A stretch of DNA of 64,000 bases from Litoditis marina (GCA_964036275.1 OZ038438.1:682001-746000), one strand, 5' to 3'; shown: positions 12,401 to 26,307, counted from the first letter of the stretch. Program-made: numbers and translations. Notes: generated from the letters alone by a model not told the origin.

Positions 12401-13920
12401 ACGTCACTCGTGTGCGCCAATGTTATGTATTATGTAAGTTTTATAGGAAACCTATTTATAGGAATAGGAAGGGCACCTGGAGGTAGGAGTCCCTGATGCT
12501 GTTGCCATTTCAACGCTTGTGCCAATAGAGCCAGAAGACGAGACGGTGGAACAACATTCACTTCACTCGAAAGAGACTAGAAACCAGATTTATACAGAAC
12601 TACGATACGTAAGTCGACTTTGTTGTTCACAGAAGTTTATTGAAAATCAGGCGTTTTATTTGAGTAACCAACCAAACCGTAAAAGTGGGTGATATTTGAG
12701 GTTTTTCCCAGACTAGTTTTGAAAATTGGAGTGGTTAAAATCCCGATGTCAATGAAAAATGGGTGGTTCAATGGAGCAACCAAACAAGGTCATCCCTTGT
12801 TTGAGAAGTACACATACTTTTTACACCACATTTTGAGAATTTGTTCCAACAATGAACTATAGTCTGCCTCTGCATCTCCAAACGCAGTCAACTAGACTTC
12901 TTAGTTTGAAAGGACAGAAAGGTGAGCAAGTGTACCTGAGCAATAGCAGAGCGTCTTTTCTCCTTACTCAAGTCTCCATATACTTCCCCAGCGTCGAAAT
13001 AAGGACGGTTGATCAAGTTTTCTATGCGAGTATACCTAAATTAATGAGAATGAACTAATCATTACACAATTCCAGGTTTATCTACCACTTGCGTCCGTTC
13101 GGGATAAAAACTGATTATTATCGAACCTTTCAACGTCCATCTGTTTGAGAAGCTGCATAGGATCAGTTTGACGGGCAACGAGGCGAGCGATAGCCAATTC
13201 TCTAAGTTCAACTAATTCTATAACCATCTGAAAGAAACCAATAGCATCAAGACACCCAAACACATAATACGAATAAAAAACTGGCTTTCAAGAATATGGA
13301 ACATCTAAACAGTCCGTTTGGAAAAGAAAAATATAAATAGTTGTCACAGTGGCACACTTGGTTTTCTATTTCTGAAAATATGATTTGCCCCTCCTAGTAC
13401 GAAATAAAAAAGTTAATATAGAGTTGCAAATTTAATGGTAGAGTTGTGAACTGAAGAGTCTCTAACGGCCTAACAATGCACCTAGCTTCGTTTGCAGACC
13501 TTCTCGATATACGCCGCCAATTTAAATTGTAATACCTGTTCATACAGGTCAATCAGCTTCTTGGCTGGCAGCTTCAACGGTTGAATGATTTTGAGTACAG
13601 TATCCCAATGTCCACTGGTGATTTCATGGGAAAATGTGTCAATACTATCCACCGTATTCAGGGTGATATTCGTCTCTTCCTGCAATTGCTCATATCCATG
13701 AGGCACTCGGAAAATGAAACCACAGGAAGAAATGTGAAATCTTACCTGAAGCACAGCAAGTGTCCGCATAAGATTATTCTCCTTCAAGTATTGTTCTACC
13801 AAACGCACCACACTGAAAACAAATGTAAGATTATGAATGTAGGATGAAAAACCAGTGTAGCATAATAAAAATAATGTCAAAAGTAACTCACTCGGCAGCT
13901 TCAATCTCTACGGAAGACAT
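9428..13920 (-). CDS. smu-1: SMU1 homologue, spliceosome-associated WD40 protein
   Basis: Fourteen exons, 5' to 3': 13892-13920, 13746-13812, 13536-13679, 13127-13227, 12936-13035, 12477-12576, 12031-12129, 11611-11735, 11297-11398, 10926-11053, 10737-10833, 10211-10390, 9711-9863, 9428-9526. They total 1524 bases, 507 aa, close to the family's ~510. The start (MSSVEIEA) matches the C. elegans SMU-1 start. A LisH motif (about residues 6-38) and CTLH region (about 40-92) are followed by WD40 repeats from about residue 212 to the C-terminus, ending LRLWKD. SMU1 binds RED/SMU-2 and acts in the nucleus on pre-catalytic spliceosomes and alternative splicing. Exon 11 must end at 10737, not at the nearer donor at 10761, or the next exon hits a stop. 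It lies 405 bp downstream of GRASP on the same strand. Confidence 0.95.
10006..10163. mobile_element. MITE-like element family C, copy 2 (in smu-1 intron)
   Basis: Similar to 5257-5377 in its interior words and end layout, with a decayed CCTAGTAAA end. It sits in the intron between smu-1 exons 12 and 13. Confidence 0.5.
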
Positions 13921-14325
13921 TTGGGCGAACCTTGCTAGAAGAAATCAATCAGATGGATCAAAACACAGGCTTTCATTGTGAAAACGGCAAATAATGAGGA
14001 TAAGATAAACCATGATCCGAAAACAGCAGGGTATGCAAATAAATATTCATTTATCATCCACCGAAGCGCCGAATAAATACAATAAATAAATTATGTATAG
14101 TCGATAGAATCCATAAATCTCGAGTACCAGAACAACAATTATATCTTTAATAAAACTTAGTCTGAAACAATGGAAAACCCAGAAAGAAGGCATCACATGA
14201 TTAAAACTCATGATGAGCATGGAGAAAGAAAATAGTACAGAGCCAACCTATTCTACCGAAACAAAGCGACACATCCCTTCGAACGATAGCACAATAATAT
14301 CATTTTGGGGATTATGGGAACATCA
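13921..14325 (-). other. Intergenic gap GRASP to smu-1, candidate trans-splice site
   Basis: Read on the minus strand, the bases just before the smu-1 ATG contain a pyrimidine-rich acceptor (GATTTCTTCTAG) 14 bases upstream of the start, with no other exon joined to it. That is what a spliced-leader acceptor looks like. With a 405-bp gap after the GRASP stop, this allows a two-gene operon GRASP - smu-1, or an independent promoter. Nothing else is visible in the gap. Confidence 0.35.
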
Positions 14326-17300
14326 TTATGAAGAAGGCATGTAGTATGCTTGTTGGGGAGGAAATTGAGGAGCACTGTTAGCATTTGGTTGTTGTCCTGG
14401 AAACATATAAAATGATAACGTGTTCTGCAATAACCAACTCTGGTGATTGATATATCGAGTTTCTTCATCATAATTTTCAAATTAAGCCACAAGGCGTTGA
14501 CTGCTAACTCGAGCGGCAAATTATTGAACCTCCCTCATTCTCTGCATGTATGTTGCAACACAGGTACGCGCAACTTATCTACATCACGGCACTAAAACTT
14601 GAATTGAACATAAAACGTCTAGGCGAAGTTAGCTTTAGTTTGTGTACAGGAATTTTGACTCACCTGCAAACTGCGGATTGGAATTTGAAGGCGGTTGAGC
14701 CAAAGGTTGTGTGATCCCCAACGAACTCAACGGAGGCATTGGGAAATTGATAGGGGCGGCATAACCCTGACAATTACAAATTATTATAATTTTAGGAACG
14801 CAAAAAGTAGTACATAGAGAAATAGATAAATCGTACCATGAGCTCAAGATGAATTAGCAGCCCATCACATTCATCAGAACAGTTAGAAACGCGGAACAAT
14901 AAAATTAGTTCAATGATCGACAGATTGACACTAAAAAGTGGAATTGCAAATCGTATACTGTCTACAACAATTTCGTTATATTTCCCGGAGAGAGGACTAC
15001 CCGAAAGCCTTCTAATAACAATGAGCATATCGATGAGTATCGTTGACGTTACAAAGACGATCGTAAACATACTACCTACCTGTCCTGTAGACGCAACACC
15101 CGCAGAAGACGCAAACATCGGAGGAACGACCGATGGAATTCCACTTGCCGCAGCTAAAAATAGGGAAAATAAACTACTGAAAACAACTACTAGCTTACTG
15201 GATGGATACGAAAACAATACCAGAACTAGGATTTTTTGCCACAATAGTTCCTAGTTGATTTTCATTTGAAAAGGGTTCTAAGTGCCCAGTTTGATTAACT
15301 AGATTCTACAAATTTTATGAAGCTACGACTCAAGATTTTTCTCTGGCTATTCGGACAACTTCACTGGGGTATGAGGACAGTAGCATAGACTCACGATTGA
15401 GAACGGGCGGCTGGGGAGGCATATAGTAATTGCTGGACGGCATATTGGATGGAGGCTGTGATGATGGAACACCCGTGTAACCAACTGACGAAGGAGCAGC
15501 GTAACTGGAAACAAATTATTGCCAAAATACCACTACATAAAACCGAATCACCAATATCATATGGTCACTCAATATAATGCATGCGTTATAGAATAACTGA
15601 ACAATTCTCAAAGGGTTCTTTAACTGTTCCGTGATTTGCTATTAGAATAATCAGAGTAAGAGAAAAACGACTACACAACCCTGTTAAGATAACAAGAGCA
15701 TTCATTGTATTTGATATAATTATCAATAATGATATTAACAGAGATCAAATATGATGTGAATGTGTACACAAAGTATGGCAAAAGGCTACCTCTGTGGTGG
15801 ATAGTTGGCGGGTGATGAGTAGGCTTCTTGAGAATAATTGGGGTGTGCAGAGTAAGAACTCATCGCCGGTGGAGCCTGGTTGGCTTGCACGTCTCTGGGT
15901 TGCTAAAAACAAACAGTCATGCCAATTAAATGACAAAACAAATCGATCATCTTCATACGCAAGTTCATGTAATTACCAAATGAGAAAAAAAGTGATATTT
16001 TCGACTGAAATGGGTTCGAGAAAATCCCCCACTATTAGATGAACTTTTTAAGAATAACTCTAAGCAGTGATACGTATTATGGCTAAACTAAACAAACAGG
16101 ATCACTTTACCGGAACAAGTAACAAACCGAATACTGCTGCGACGAATATGCCACCGAAGGTTCGGGTTGATGCGGCTGAAGCTAAAAGCAGAACATTGTA
16201 CGTCTTTTGAATTGAAACAGAGCACTTACTGGAAACAACCTAATATTTCTATAAATATTACATCTCCTTGGAGTTCTGAGCAGACAAACAAAGGATGAAA
16301 GACTACAGGGAGCAGATCAGATCACAACCATTGCAATTTGATGCTCATCCGAAACTGTAAAATATCAAGCCGAAGAAAACTCACAGGCACAGGGGCGGGT
16401 GCGGTGTAGGATGTATTATCAGACGCCATAACATTTTGAGGAGGAGGGATATCTACCTGCTGGCGATCTTGAGTAGTTCTGTAAAACAACCGTCGGAATT
16501 CAAAAAAATTGCACAACCATTATTATGCAAAATAATTGGGAAAGCAGCAAGAAGTAGAAGAGGAATGACGTGTTGTTGACACCACAGACTGGGAGCAGAT
16601 TGCAAAACAAAATTCTATTGCCAGTCCCACCAAAAACTGTCGAATAGTGTAACAATTTAGAAAAATGGATATGCTTTAAAGAAATGAGATATAAAGCATC
16701 TAACAACAAGGAAATGAGAACATACGGAACATCTTGCGCGTTGGTGCCGACATTGTCGCCTGCTTGCTGAGTATGTGCTTGGGTTGGGGCCGAGTTCCCA
16801 TGCGAACTACTGGGTGGCAAGGAGGGCGGCAGCACGAAAGAAGAAGGCGGGGGCGGGGCGAACGACGGCTGCAATTCCTTTGCTCAACTAACTAACGGAA
16901 ATAAAACATTTAATTAATCACTCAATATAGACGAGGCTTCATACAAACATAGGCCGACTTTGTTGGATGCTCCATTAAATGTAAATCACCCGATTTTCTT
17001 CAAGCCGGAAAAATGAGCTACTCTAATTTCATCAGTATTCGTACATTACTGGGTAAACCTCATCCAACACCCTGTTTTGTAGTTCGGTTGCCTAGATAAA
17101 ACACCTCATTTTCAATAAATTTCTGTGGACAACAAAGTCGCCAGACGTATATTCACGAACAAACTGATGCAATGATTACCGGCAATGTGGACGAGCTGAC
17201 TGTCGTGGTGGGTGCAACTGGTGCGGCGAACTGGCTGGGATCCGGGAACGAATTGATAGCAGGAGGCTGGGCAACCTATTCAGCACTAATTAGAATGTGT

Positions 17301-19949
17301 TCCACAGATAACCGAGAACATATATATTCGAACAATGAAAGACACTGGTTCATATTCCGGAACTGTGTCACAAAGCACTTCATTAAAATCATTTTGTCTT
17401 TGTCTACAGGACCAGGATGCTTGCTTGAATTGTTGTATGATACAATTGACCAAATAGCTTTTTAAAGAAATACAATATACTTATTACAAGGCTTCTCCAA
17501 AGAAGGCGAAATAATGAACAAGTATAATCAACTATAACGTTCATAACATCACCGATAGAGCACGAAACTGTTTCAAGTTTAAAAATATTGAACTCACATT
17601 ATCCATCTGTGAAATTCCAGTAGAGCCGGGCTGTGAGAACTTCGAAGTCGGCTGCGATCCCTTGAAAAACTATGATAGAACTATTCAAAGATTAACTTTT
17701 ACGAGATATTTAGAATGATTGGGTTCATGGATTGTCAACACGGAGACGAACTCAATTTGTATATGCATTCATTATGGTAACATTCCGCAAAATCGTCAGT
17801 AACAATTAATGAGTTTGAACCGTCGATTAAGAACTGCGCGAACGTATTACGAAAACAAAACGCCTTCTGAGCATATCTAACACTTTTCTAAATTGCGAAA
17901 CAAATAAAACTAACTGGAGCAACAAAGACAGATGGAGAAGTCATGTCATTGGAAGACTTGGATCTATCCACAGAAATAGGAATGCGATGAAGATAGCCAT
18001 AACCAATATCACATCCAAGACACCCTTCACCGCCCCACGCCGAATTCGGTGTAAGGCTTACCTATAATTGTGAATAAGGGTAAAAGAACAACTCTTCCTC
18101 GAGAAGCGGGCAACAACCCTCCTCCAGCTCTAAAATTGTTCGAAATAGCACAGAACCTCACCCCGATGATAAGATACGACAATATTTCTTGCTAAACTAG
18201 GCTAGGTGCCCTCGCAGACTAATAGAATATATAACATTGATTGAATCAGTACCTCACGAACTACATCCGTCTCCACGTTGTAAACGTACAACTTCAATGC
18301 GTTGCCTTCATTGGCCTGCACGAGCGCGATCAAATCATCAGCTTGGTTCAACACACTCTCTGCGCCAAGAATATAATCAGCATCAGACTGCAGTCCAGCG
18401 ATAGAGGCAGGGGAATTCGGCTGAATTACCAATCGTAAAGTGTAAACGATAGAGACATGGGATGGATAATAGACCATGAAATTATGAAGATGAACGGGGA
18501 ATTTTCCGAAATAATTCTGGCAAAGCAGTTAGATCTGAGTTGTTTGAAGTTTTGCACTCGATAGTTATTGAAAACACATTTCACTACCGATGTTCATCAA
18601 ATGTATATATAAAAAACCGCATATATTTCATATTAAATTCCCAACACAGACCTCATGTTTGCAAAACAGTTAAGACCACACAGTACACAGAAATTATTTT
18701 GACATATGTTAAAAGTTGAATAGATTGTTCTGTTCTATAATAGTATATTATGCATATTGATAGTTAATGAGCAGTGTTGACCATAACATACCTGGACAGA
18801 AATGACGTGCCAAACATGTTGACTTGCCCCATCAAACGAACAAAAACGAATGGAAACACCAAGCAATCCTTGTCCTCCCCACATTTGAGATGGTGTGACA
18901 GAAGTTTGTCTCACCGTTTGAGTTTTACTGAAATAAGAAGTTGATAAACCTGATTTGAACGACACTAAATAGCAAATATCTTCTATCCTACAGAAATGCG
19001 AAAAATGAAAGTAGCACCACTGAATAAAAAACGTTAAATCACCCACCTGTTGTACACGGTCAGTTCGACAGGTTGTTCAACATGTTGTTTAAGTATGTCT
19101 TTCATAGTGTCATTATCCTTATCCTGTAATATCATGATGAAACAAGAGACAAGTTTCCCCTGGTTTAAAGTCACAAATATATGTAAATACTCTCAATGTT
19201 CCTAATCAATAAAACTCCTGAGCTATAGCTAAGAGAACACCAAATTACCGGTCCAGCTAGTTTGATCAAAATACTACATGTAGATGGAGAACACGTTTCT
19301 CAAGGATTCAAACACTTACATCAAGTAGGGATATTTAATCTAACCTTAGGGAGACGACTTGAAAATGAAACAAGCTTACTAGTCTGGTATTTCCAATCGA
19401 TACTATGAAGTCGAAGAACGGTTCCAGACCAGCAGCCTGACCTGGGGAGCTTTCTTGCACCTGCAAACAATAATCTAGAGAGAACACATCAGGCAATAAA
19501 TGAATGGGAAGAACGTCAAATCTAACTAGACTAATCATCTATCCAACTAAAGTACATAAAAAACCACCCCATTAATCAAGAACATAATCAAGACTAACTT
19601 AACGAGAGGGACTTGATTCAGTTTCGTACAAATAGCTACTTTGGCCAATATAGCGAAAAGGATGAACATATATAATCCAAAATGATTCTTGTCCTTAATT
19701 ACGATTGAGATGCGTGTAAACAAAGCATATAAGTAGAATATTATTGTGAAGTAAAAGTTACTGGGTAGACTTCAATTGGGGTTCTTACATATAGCATTGC
19801 AATATAATGCTCTGCCTGCTTCATAATGGTGCACAATCATGGTAAACTTTAAAAAGAAAACATCAATCATATACTTCTCAACTCACCCTCAACACATGAT
19901 ATCCTTCTGTACCTCCCCCGGGTATGGGAACACTCTCACTGCTTCCCAT
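14326..19949 (-). CDS. Golgi reassembly stacking protein (GRASP55/65)
   Basis: Sixteen exons: 19887-19949, 19380-19460, 19047-19123, 18792-18927, 18253-18420, 17915-18061, 17598-17660, 17180-17275, 16726-16868, 16385-16478, 16128-16175, 15790-15902, 15395-15504, 15080-15153, 14664-14766, 14326-14396. Sum 1587 bases, 528 aa. The start [20 protein letters not shown] has Gly2 for N-myristoylation. Two PDZ-like GRASP domains follow (about residues 14-105 and 110-205), with [10 protein letters not shown] and [16 protein letters not shown] in the first and SPASIAGL and [20 protein letters not shown] in the second. From about 225 the protein is a Pro/Ser/Gln-rich tail, as in GRASP55/65. It should tether Golgi cisternae, anchored on cis/medial Golgi by myristate. 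The tail exons are less certain; the 16128 donor (GTTTGT) is weak. Confidence 0.93.
15337..15374. repeat. Fragment of element family C (in GRASP intron)
   Basis: The segment CTGGCTATTCGGACAACTT followed by CACTGGGGT matches the right end of 10006-10163 and the end of 5257-5377. Only one end is recognisable. Confidence 0.45.
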
Positions 19950-20637
19950 TGTAGAGTGTTGACTGTAATAAGGTACGAGAACATGAAAACTAATGGAAGG
20001 GAACAAGAAAAAAACGGATATTTTGCGACGCGGAGGTTTGAGGTTTCATTCGAGTCTCGATAAAAATGTAAAAAAAACAACCAATGACAAATCTGGATGA
20101 TGGGCATAAAACCCAGGAGACGAACTTGACAAACAAATAATTAATTTGCAATTCTAAGAAGCGATGCATACCAAAAACGGTACCACCGAAAATGTACGGA
20201 AATTGAAAAGTGGTACGATCATTGGAACAATTATTTGCTTATGATTAGGAGAAGGAGCGGAAAATTAGAATTTAACTTAAAAACACCTTTCAAATCATGA
20301 AAAATAACGTGAAACGTGTAAATTTACCGCCGGGAATGTACGCAGCGAAATGAGCACTGCTGCGTGCGATACTCAGTGGACAAAATGGCGAAATGCCAGA
20401 CATTCAAATATAAAAATTTAACACTTTTTAACTTATATTTATCTGTTTAACGACGAATCTAAGTTTTCTCTGCTGTTTTCAGACAAAGTAAAATTCAATT
20501 TAGCAATGTAAAATGATGGGTGTGGTGATCGCAGTCAACTGAGAGAGCCAGCACACAATTTTCGAAAATAATTCATCGAGATTTTCACAGTTCTCTATTA
20601 TTAGTTTGTTCTTCTTCATTTCCTTATTCAGTTACAG
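19950..20637. promoter_or_regulatory. Divergent intergenic region GRASP / prp-17
   Basis: 688 bp separate the two divergent start codons, so it must hold both 5' ends and probably both promoters. The prp-17 ATG comes straight after TTCAGTTACAG, a good acceptor for a spliced leader or a 5'-UTR intron. A GC-richer block near 20320-20400 stands out in AT-rich sequence. No core promoter element can be named from sequence alone. Confidence 0.45.
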
Positions 20638-23600
20638 ATGGAACTGCTCAAGGCATATGCTGACACAGAAGGGACGCAGTCATCTGACGACGATGATATG
20701 ATGGACAGGCCCTTACTAACAAATAACTGTACTTCTCTAGCACTCCCGTCCAGTTTGGCGGTACGCTATTCCGCGAATTCTTTGAAATCCGACATTCTCG
20801 TTGTATGCTTGATAAACACTAGTAGTGTCTCTCACTTTAATCAAGTTATACAACATCGTTTACACTTTAAAATAAAGTAGAATTATAATTTCAGGTAGAT
20901 ATAGTTAAGGCGTTGATATAAAAGCTTATTGCTATTTCATGATCTGCGTAAAATGAAGCGTGCGTTAAGTTCATTTGTGGTTGGATGAGCCAATTTTACA
21001 CACTTGTTCTGGGCGGGGAAAAATGACAGTGTGCAATAAACCGCAAATTCAGGTCGCTCCCGAAGTTGCCACCAAGAGCATACTCAATCAAGTAGCTATT
21101 GTGGATCCAAAGACGAAGGAAATAAAAACCAATCCAACATATCAACAATTGTTCCAACCAGAGGTGAGTTTGGCATTATATGCCGCACTGTGTTCTTTTC
21201 CCCTGCGCAATAATCTTGTTTATCCTGTTGTGGAAAGCCGGGGCTTTGTTGGTAGAAGCATCATACGTCGCGCTACATGTACGTTGCGCAGCAGTTTCTG
21301 TTACATGATGAAATCACATTCAAAAGCTGAAGTTAACTATGACCACATGGTAGCAATTTTGAGTTATTTGAATATTTGCCTTAAGTAATGCCGTATTTCG
21401 GCCACAAAACTTGCCGTTCGCAGCAGCTTCGCTCTTCCGCTGTTTCCCACCATACTACTGTTCCATAAATTCATTCCGCGATATTCATTTTTCCTTTCAT
21501 GGTATCTTTATAATTTTCTATGAAATGCGTAACGAGACACTCATGTTTACTTTCGAACTAGGGAAATTGTGGAACCCATACAGAACCCACGCGCTAATAG
21601 ATGATCTCTTATAGCTCACCCGGCAAGATTAATGAGTTATAACTGTTGTATACATATACAAATCAGCAAACCATGCACGTTTAATTCAATTTCAGGCAGG
21701 TCCAAGCAATCCCTTCAAAACGATGAATCAGAAAGCTCAGAAGAATACCTTGACCGGTTTTGTGGAACCCGCACATTTCAGTGAATTTCACTTTACCAAG
21801 GAACTGAGAAGTTTCGACACGTTAGGATATGCGCGAAATCCTACTGCTGATATGGGTAATTACTTTCTCACGTTAATTTTCTCAATGTTCAAAAGGTTTA
21901 GTTTTTTGATCCTTCGAAACAAGCCGTGATACAAACCAGTAATCAAAATACTGTCCAGATTCTGGATTGAAATGCTGTAATTTCAATGTATTTTAAAATG
22001 TCATCAGTTACAACACTTCATTCAAAAATACATCGTTCATTCAACCATGTTTTATCTAAATATGGTAGTGTTTTTCCTTGGTCTGTCTAGTCCTGACGGA
22101 TTCAGTGTAACGACATATCGCTTATAAAAATATGGTCAAGCTTATATTTTCTTCTTCTTCAGGAAATGAATTCATTGGGAACAAAGATGAGGCCGAAAAA
22201 CAATTGGGATCTTCTTTGTTCGAATCTTCAAAGACTGGTGGAGAAAAACGAAAAAGAAATGCTAATTTTGACGCCTCTGATTTAGACGGCTACACTGGTA
22301 AGCTTGAAATAGTAATGTTATTATAATAATAACGCTTTGTGCGCATAGCTGTCAACAAAGTATTTGTTTCACAGAGTTACAAGATGCTACAAACACCTCA
22401 GGCTTGTTGACTGCACAATCATCTCACAAGCGTGGCTAGGGGCAAACTACAAACCCGAGTGTTAAATTATAAATAGCAATCCAATGAGGGGAGATGCTTT
22501 GAATGAACACAAACTAATGCTCACGTTTGCAAGTTGATTGTGATGTCTCACAATATTTTTTTCCCTCAGTGCCTTGCGTCACGCTAAGTGAAAACCTTCC
22601 AGGTCCCTGGGCAAAATACACGGATGAAAAAACAATTGCAAAACCGGACCCCGAGTTACAGAAGGAAATGGATGAAATCACCAAGAAGGTAACCCGTTGA
22701 TCCAATTGCTCTGTGACTACATTGTTCTTTCGTCCTCCAAAAGTCATTTTCTACACGAAAAGGGGTATTCGTTTGCTTTGCTCTTTGCATCGCGATCTCA
22801 GTTTTGCAACAATTTCGGCGTTTAACTGCAAATACAGTGAACCGGCTTTGAAAGTGAATTATATCTCTCTACTGGTGAGATCTATAAATTTCTAGATGTC
22901 CGCTACGGTTTCTCTGTGTTCTGTGCCCACACACCTTATTTTTCTAGCGCCAGCTCAACAGTCGTCGCTTCAAGCGGCAGCAAGCGCAAGGAGACACGTC
23001 AGAAGAAAGCTCTCAGCTGCATTGTAAGTAGATATTTGTTCATTTTGCTTCAAGGATAACTCGTCCCCGGGTCGCGTGTGACCGCTCGTCCGAGCTCTAA
23101 ATAGCGTAGAGGAGGTTAAACTGATGGTTACATTGTTTATTAGAGACAACAAAATTTCAAAAATAGAAGACAAGTTGGAGTTAGAGATATGGATTCTATT
23201 TTGCTATAATTTAGATTAGACCTTCTTTTTTTCTCTAACTAGAAAAATTCGTTCGTAAAATGCAACTTACAGTGAAAGAAGCGGAAGATTATCAAGGTCG
23301 TTCTTTTCTCGTACCTCCTGCCTTCACGGGAGTGAATTTGAAGCCGGATGCCGTACCCGACAGGTATGTATCAGTTTGTTCAATGAGTTTAATTTTTAAT
23401 GATTCGCGTTTCACGAAAAAATGTTTTTTTTTGCAGGTGTTTTGTTCCAAAGAAGCAGATCCATATTTACAAGGGTCACTCAAAAGGTGTCAACTGTATT
23501 CAGTGGTTCCCGCAGAGTGCGCACTTGTTTCTTTCTTGTGCAATGGACGCCAAGGTAAATATTTTTTGTTCAATTCAATGAATAATCACAGTCTCGATTG

Positions 23601-26133
23601 ATTCACAATCTCATTCTAGCAAGTTCTCGAATGAAATAGCACAACTGTGCTACTTTGCTACATAACTTGGCCAGCTCAACTTCACGATGTTTACCGCACT
23701 AGGTCAACTTCGAGTTTGGTCATGACTGTGTATAGATAAGTAACTGTACCATAACACGTTACGCCTATTGATATGTCGTTGAAATGTTGTGTTAAGAGGT
23801 GCACAGTAGAACTGGTAGTGCTGTTCCTTGGTAACGCTACTACAAAATACTACAATTTTACCTTCATGTTTCAGATCAAACTCTGGGAAGTGTATGGCAA
23901 ACAACAGGTTGTACGAACATATGCCGGTCACAAACTTCCTGTCCGACAGGTTGCCTTCAACAACGATGGCACTGAGTTTCTGTCCGCAAGTTTCGACAAG
24001 TATATCAAGCTATGGGACACTGAAACCGGGCAGGTAACCTTTCACAACCGTGTATGACTTTTCACAACTGATTCAGTTGGTGTGCAGACAACAAAGTTTC
24101 ATTTTAGGTTAAACAACGCTTCCACACTGGTCATATTCCTTTCTGTTTGAAGTATCATCCAGATGATGACAAGAATCATATGTTCCTGTCTGGTATGCAG
24201 AACAAGAAGATCATTCAATGGGACTGTAGGAGCGGAGAAATTGTCCAGGTCGGTAGATTTCATCAGTCTTGGGAATAAAGAAAAAAATGTTGAACGAAGT
24301 ATATACAAGTTTTGTGTGACATTGTGGGTTTCTACACTGGGCTAAAGGACCAGTTTTAGTGTTCGCCAGTATAGCCCAATCATCACGAGTCCACGAATGT
24401 TTCTCTCCGGTTAGAATGTTTTCTCAAGTGAATTAAAGAGTTTTGGTAATCTGATAAACGATGTAATTAATTTCAGGAATATGATCGCCATTTGGGGCCT
24501 GTGAACTCGATTACGTTCTTCGATAAAAATCGAAGGTAGTCATTTTGTTAATCCAATTTATGCTGTGTTTCTCTTCAAATGTGTTGTTTTGTAACAGCTT
24601 ACAATGATTTATTGGACGTCACAACAGTGTGAAACTTTTTCAATAGTAGATGTTTCACCAAATTAGCTTTCATTATTTCGTGTTTGAATATTGCACCGTT
24701 GTAAACTCCTTCGATGTATTCTTTTAAGATTTGCCTCGACCTCCGATGATAAGTCAATTCGTATTTGGGAGTGGGAAATTCCAGTAGACACGAAGTTGAT
24801 TCAGAACGTCGGCCTTCATTCCATACCAACTATGACGAAGAGCCCAAATGGTGAGTTTTTTTGTTTCCATATAAGCATTGATTAAAAAGTTGTACTTTTA
24901 TGTCATTGATCATATCATTTTCTGGAGCACTTTCTTTAGAAATCTATTCAAAACCTACATTTACAGTTCATACAGTTTCCGCATGCTCCATGTTTACGTG
25001 TTTAATGAGATTTACCTGTGACGATTACGCGACATCAATCTCCTCGACAATTAGGACCACTCCCCTCTTTTTATACTGATTTCTCCAAAAATCCTCTCCA
25101 AAAATCTTTTTTTTTTAAGAGTATGCCTTGAAAATAAGAAAAATATAGTATTTGTGGAAAATTATTCGTACTTTTTATTGTGGAAAAAAGGGGATGTTAG
25201 TGAACGTTGTCATCAGAACTCGAGCATACGTTAATTTGCATCGTCGCAGGCGTATGTCACATGGGTTTATATGGTTTATTTTTCTTTTTTTTGCAGAGAA
25301 ATGGGTGGTTGGTCAATCAATGGATAGCAGAATTGTGCTATTCCAATTGGTGGAAGACAAAATACGGTTCGCGAAGAAGAAAAATTTCAAAGGTCACAAT
25401 TCTGCTGGGTATGCTTGCACGACAGACTTCAGTCCTGATATGAGGTGGGCATTCACATGACTTATCCTTCTTCCCAGGTCGGTTTCACCTAAACAAACAC
25501 ATTATTGCTGATTACGTATCATAAACATTTCGTATTTGCAATTTTTTCAGTTTCCTTGTCAGTGGTGATGCAGACGGTAAAGTGTTCATCTGGGATTGGA
25601 GGACACACAAGATTGTCGCCAGGTAGAGAGAGTGTTGATTGACGATTAAATGTTCATCAAACGCCCGATAACATCTTGGAAAGTAACTGGCGAAATGCTT
25701 ACTGTTGATAACTATTGGGTGTTTGGCTCTACGTATTTTTTATAACCCTTGCATTAACTTGGTTTTTCTCTGATTTTTATATTAATTAAAATTCGATGTT
25801 CGAAACTTTCAAGTTCAACCTAATTCTAGTATGACTGACTGGATTTATAACAATCTCTTGACCAATCTAGTTGGTTTAATTGCTACACACCAGCCTCGGT
25901 AAATGGTTTATACAATGAGAACTTGACATTTAATTGCTTTCCAATATTTCATATAACTGCTTCAGTTGGGTTTTTTAATCAAATCAGCGACTGCTATTCC
26001 AATTTGTCGCATTGTTTCAATTTTCAGATGGAAGGCTCACGATAATACGTGTATATCTGCTCTGTGGCATCCAAAAGAAAAGAGCAAGCTTCTTACGGCT
26101 GGTTGGGATGGAATGGTCAAGATGTGGGGTTAA
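20638..26133 (+). CDS. prp-17: PRP17/CDC40 pre-mRNA splicing factor
   Basis: Fifteen exons: 20638-20760, 21053-21163, 21696-21855, 22163-22297, 22570-22688, 22948-23023, 23273-23363, 23437-23554, 23875-24033, 24108-24248, 24477-24535, 24729-24850, 25297-25444, 25551-25622, 26028-26133. Sum 1740 bases, 579 aa, the length of human CDC40. The N-terminal half carries the family signature (NPTYQQLFQPEAGPSNPF, EDYQGRSF); WD40 repeats fill about residue 285 to the end, with IKLWEVYG, YIKLWDTETGQ, EYDRHLGPVNSI and DGMVKMWG. PRP17 acts in the nucleus at the second transesterification step of splicing. Exon 7 must start at 23273: the acceptor at 23251 would create a stop codon across the junction. It is divergent from GRASP and 331 bp ahead of a small gene. 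Confidence 0.96.
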
Positions 26134-26301
26134 TCTTCTATATCTTCCAACTTCAGTTGAACAATGTTGTACTATTTGTTTATTTTTCCCTACGTTGCAT
26201 CTCGAATGTATCCGGTATGGTTGTTATTAATTATTTGATGTGTTGTTTTTTTCTCAAAATCTCATGCACAGTTGGAACACACTACATTGTTCGCTGTTTT
26301 A

Positions 26302-26307
26302 AATAAA
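26302..26307 (+). terminator. Polyadenylation signal of prp-17
   Basis: AATAAA lies 169 bases past the prp-17 stop and about 150 bases before the next gene's candidate trans-splice acceptor, spacing common inside nematode operons. Confidence 0.55.

Noticed and set aside
23251..23272. Alternative prp-17 exon 7 starting after CTAACTAG
   Set aside because: Joining to exon 6 makes TAA across the junction. The acceptor at 23273 restores the conserved EDYQGRSF context.
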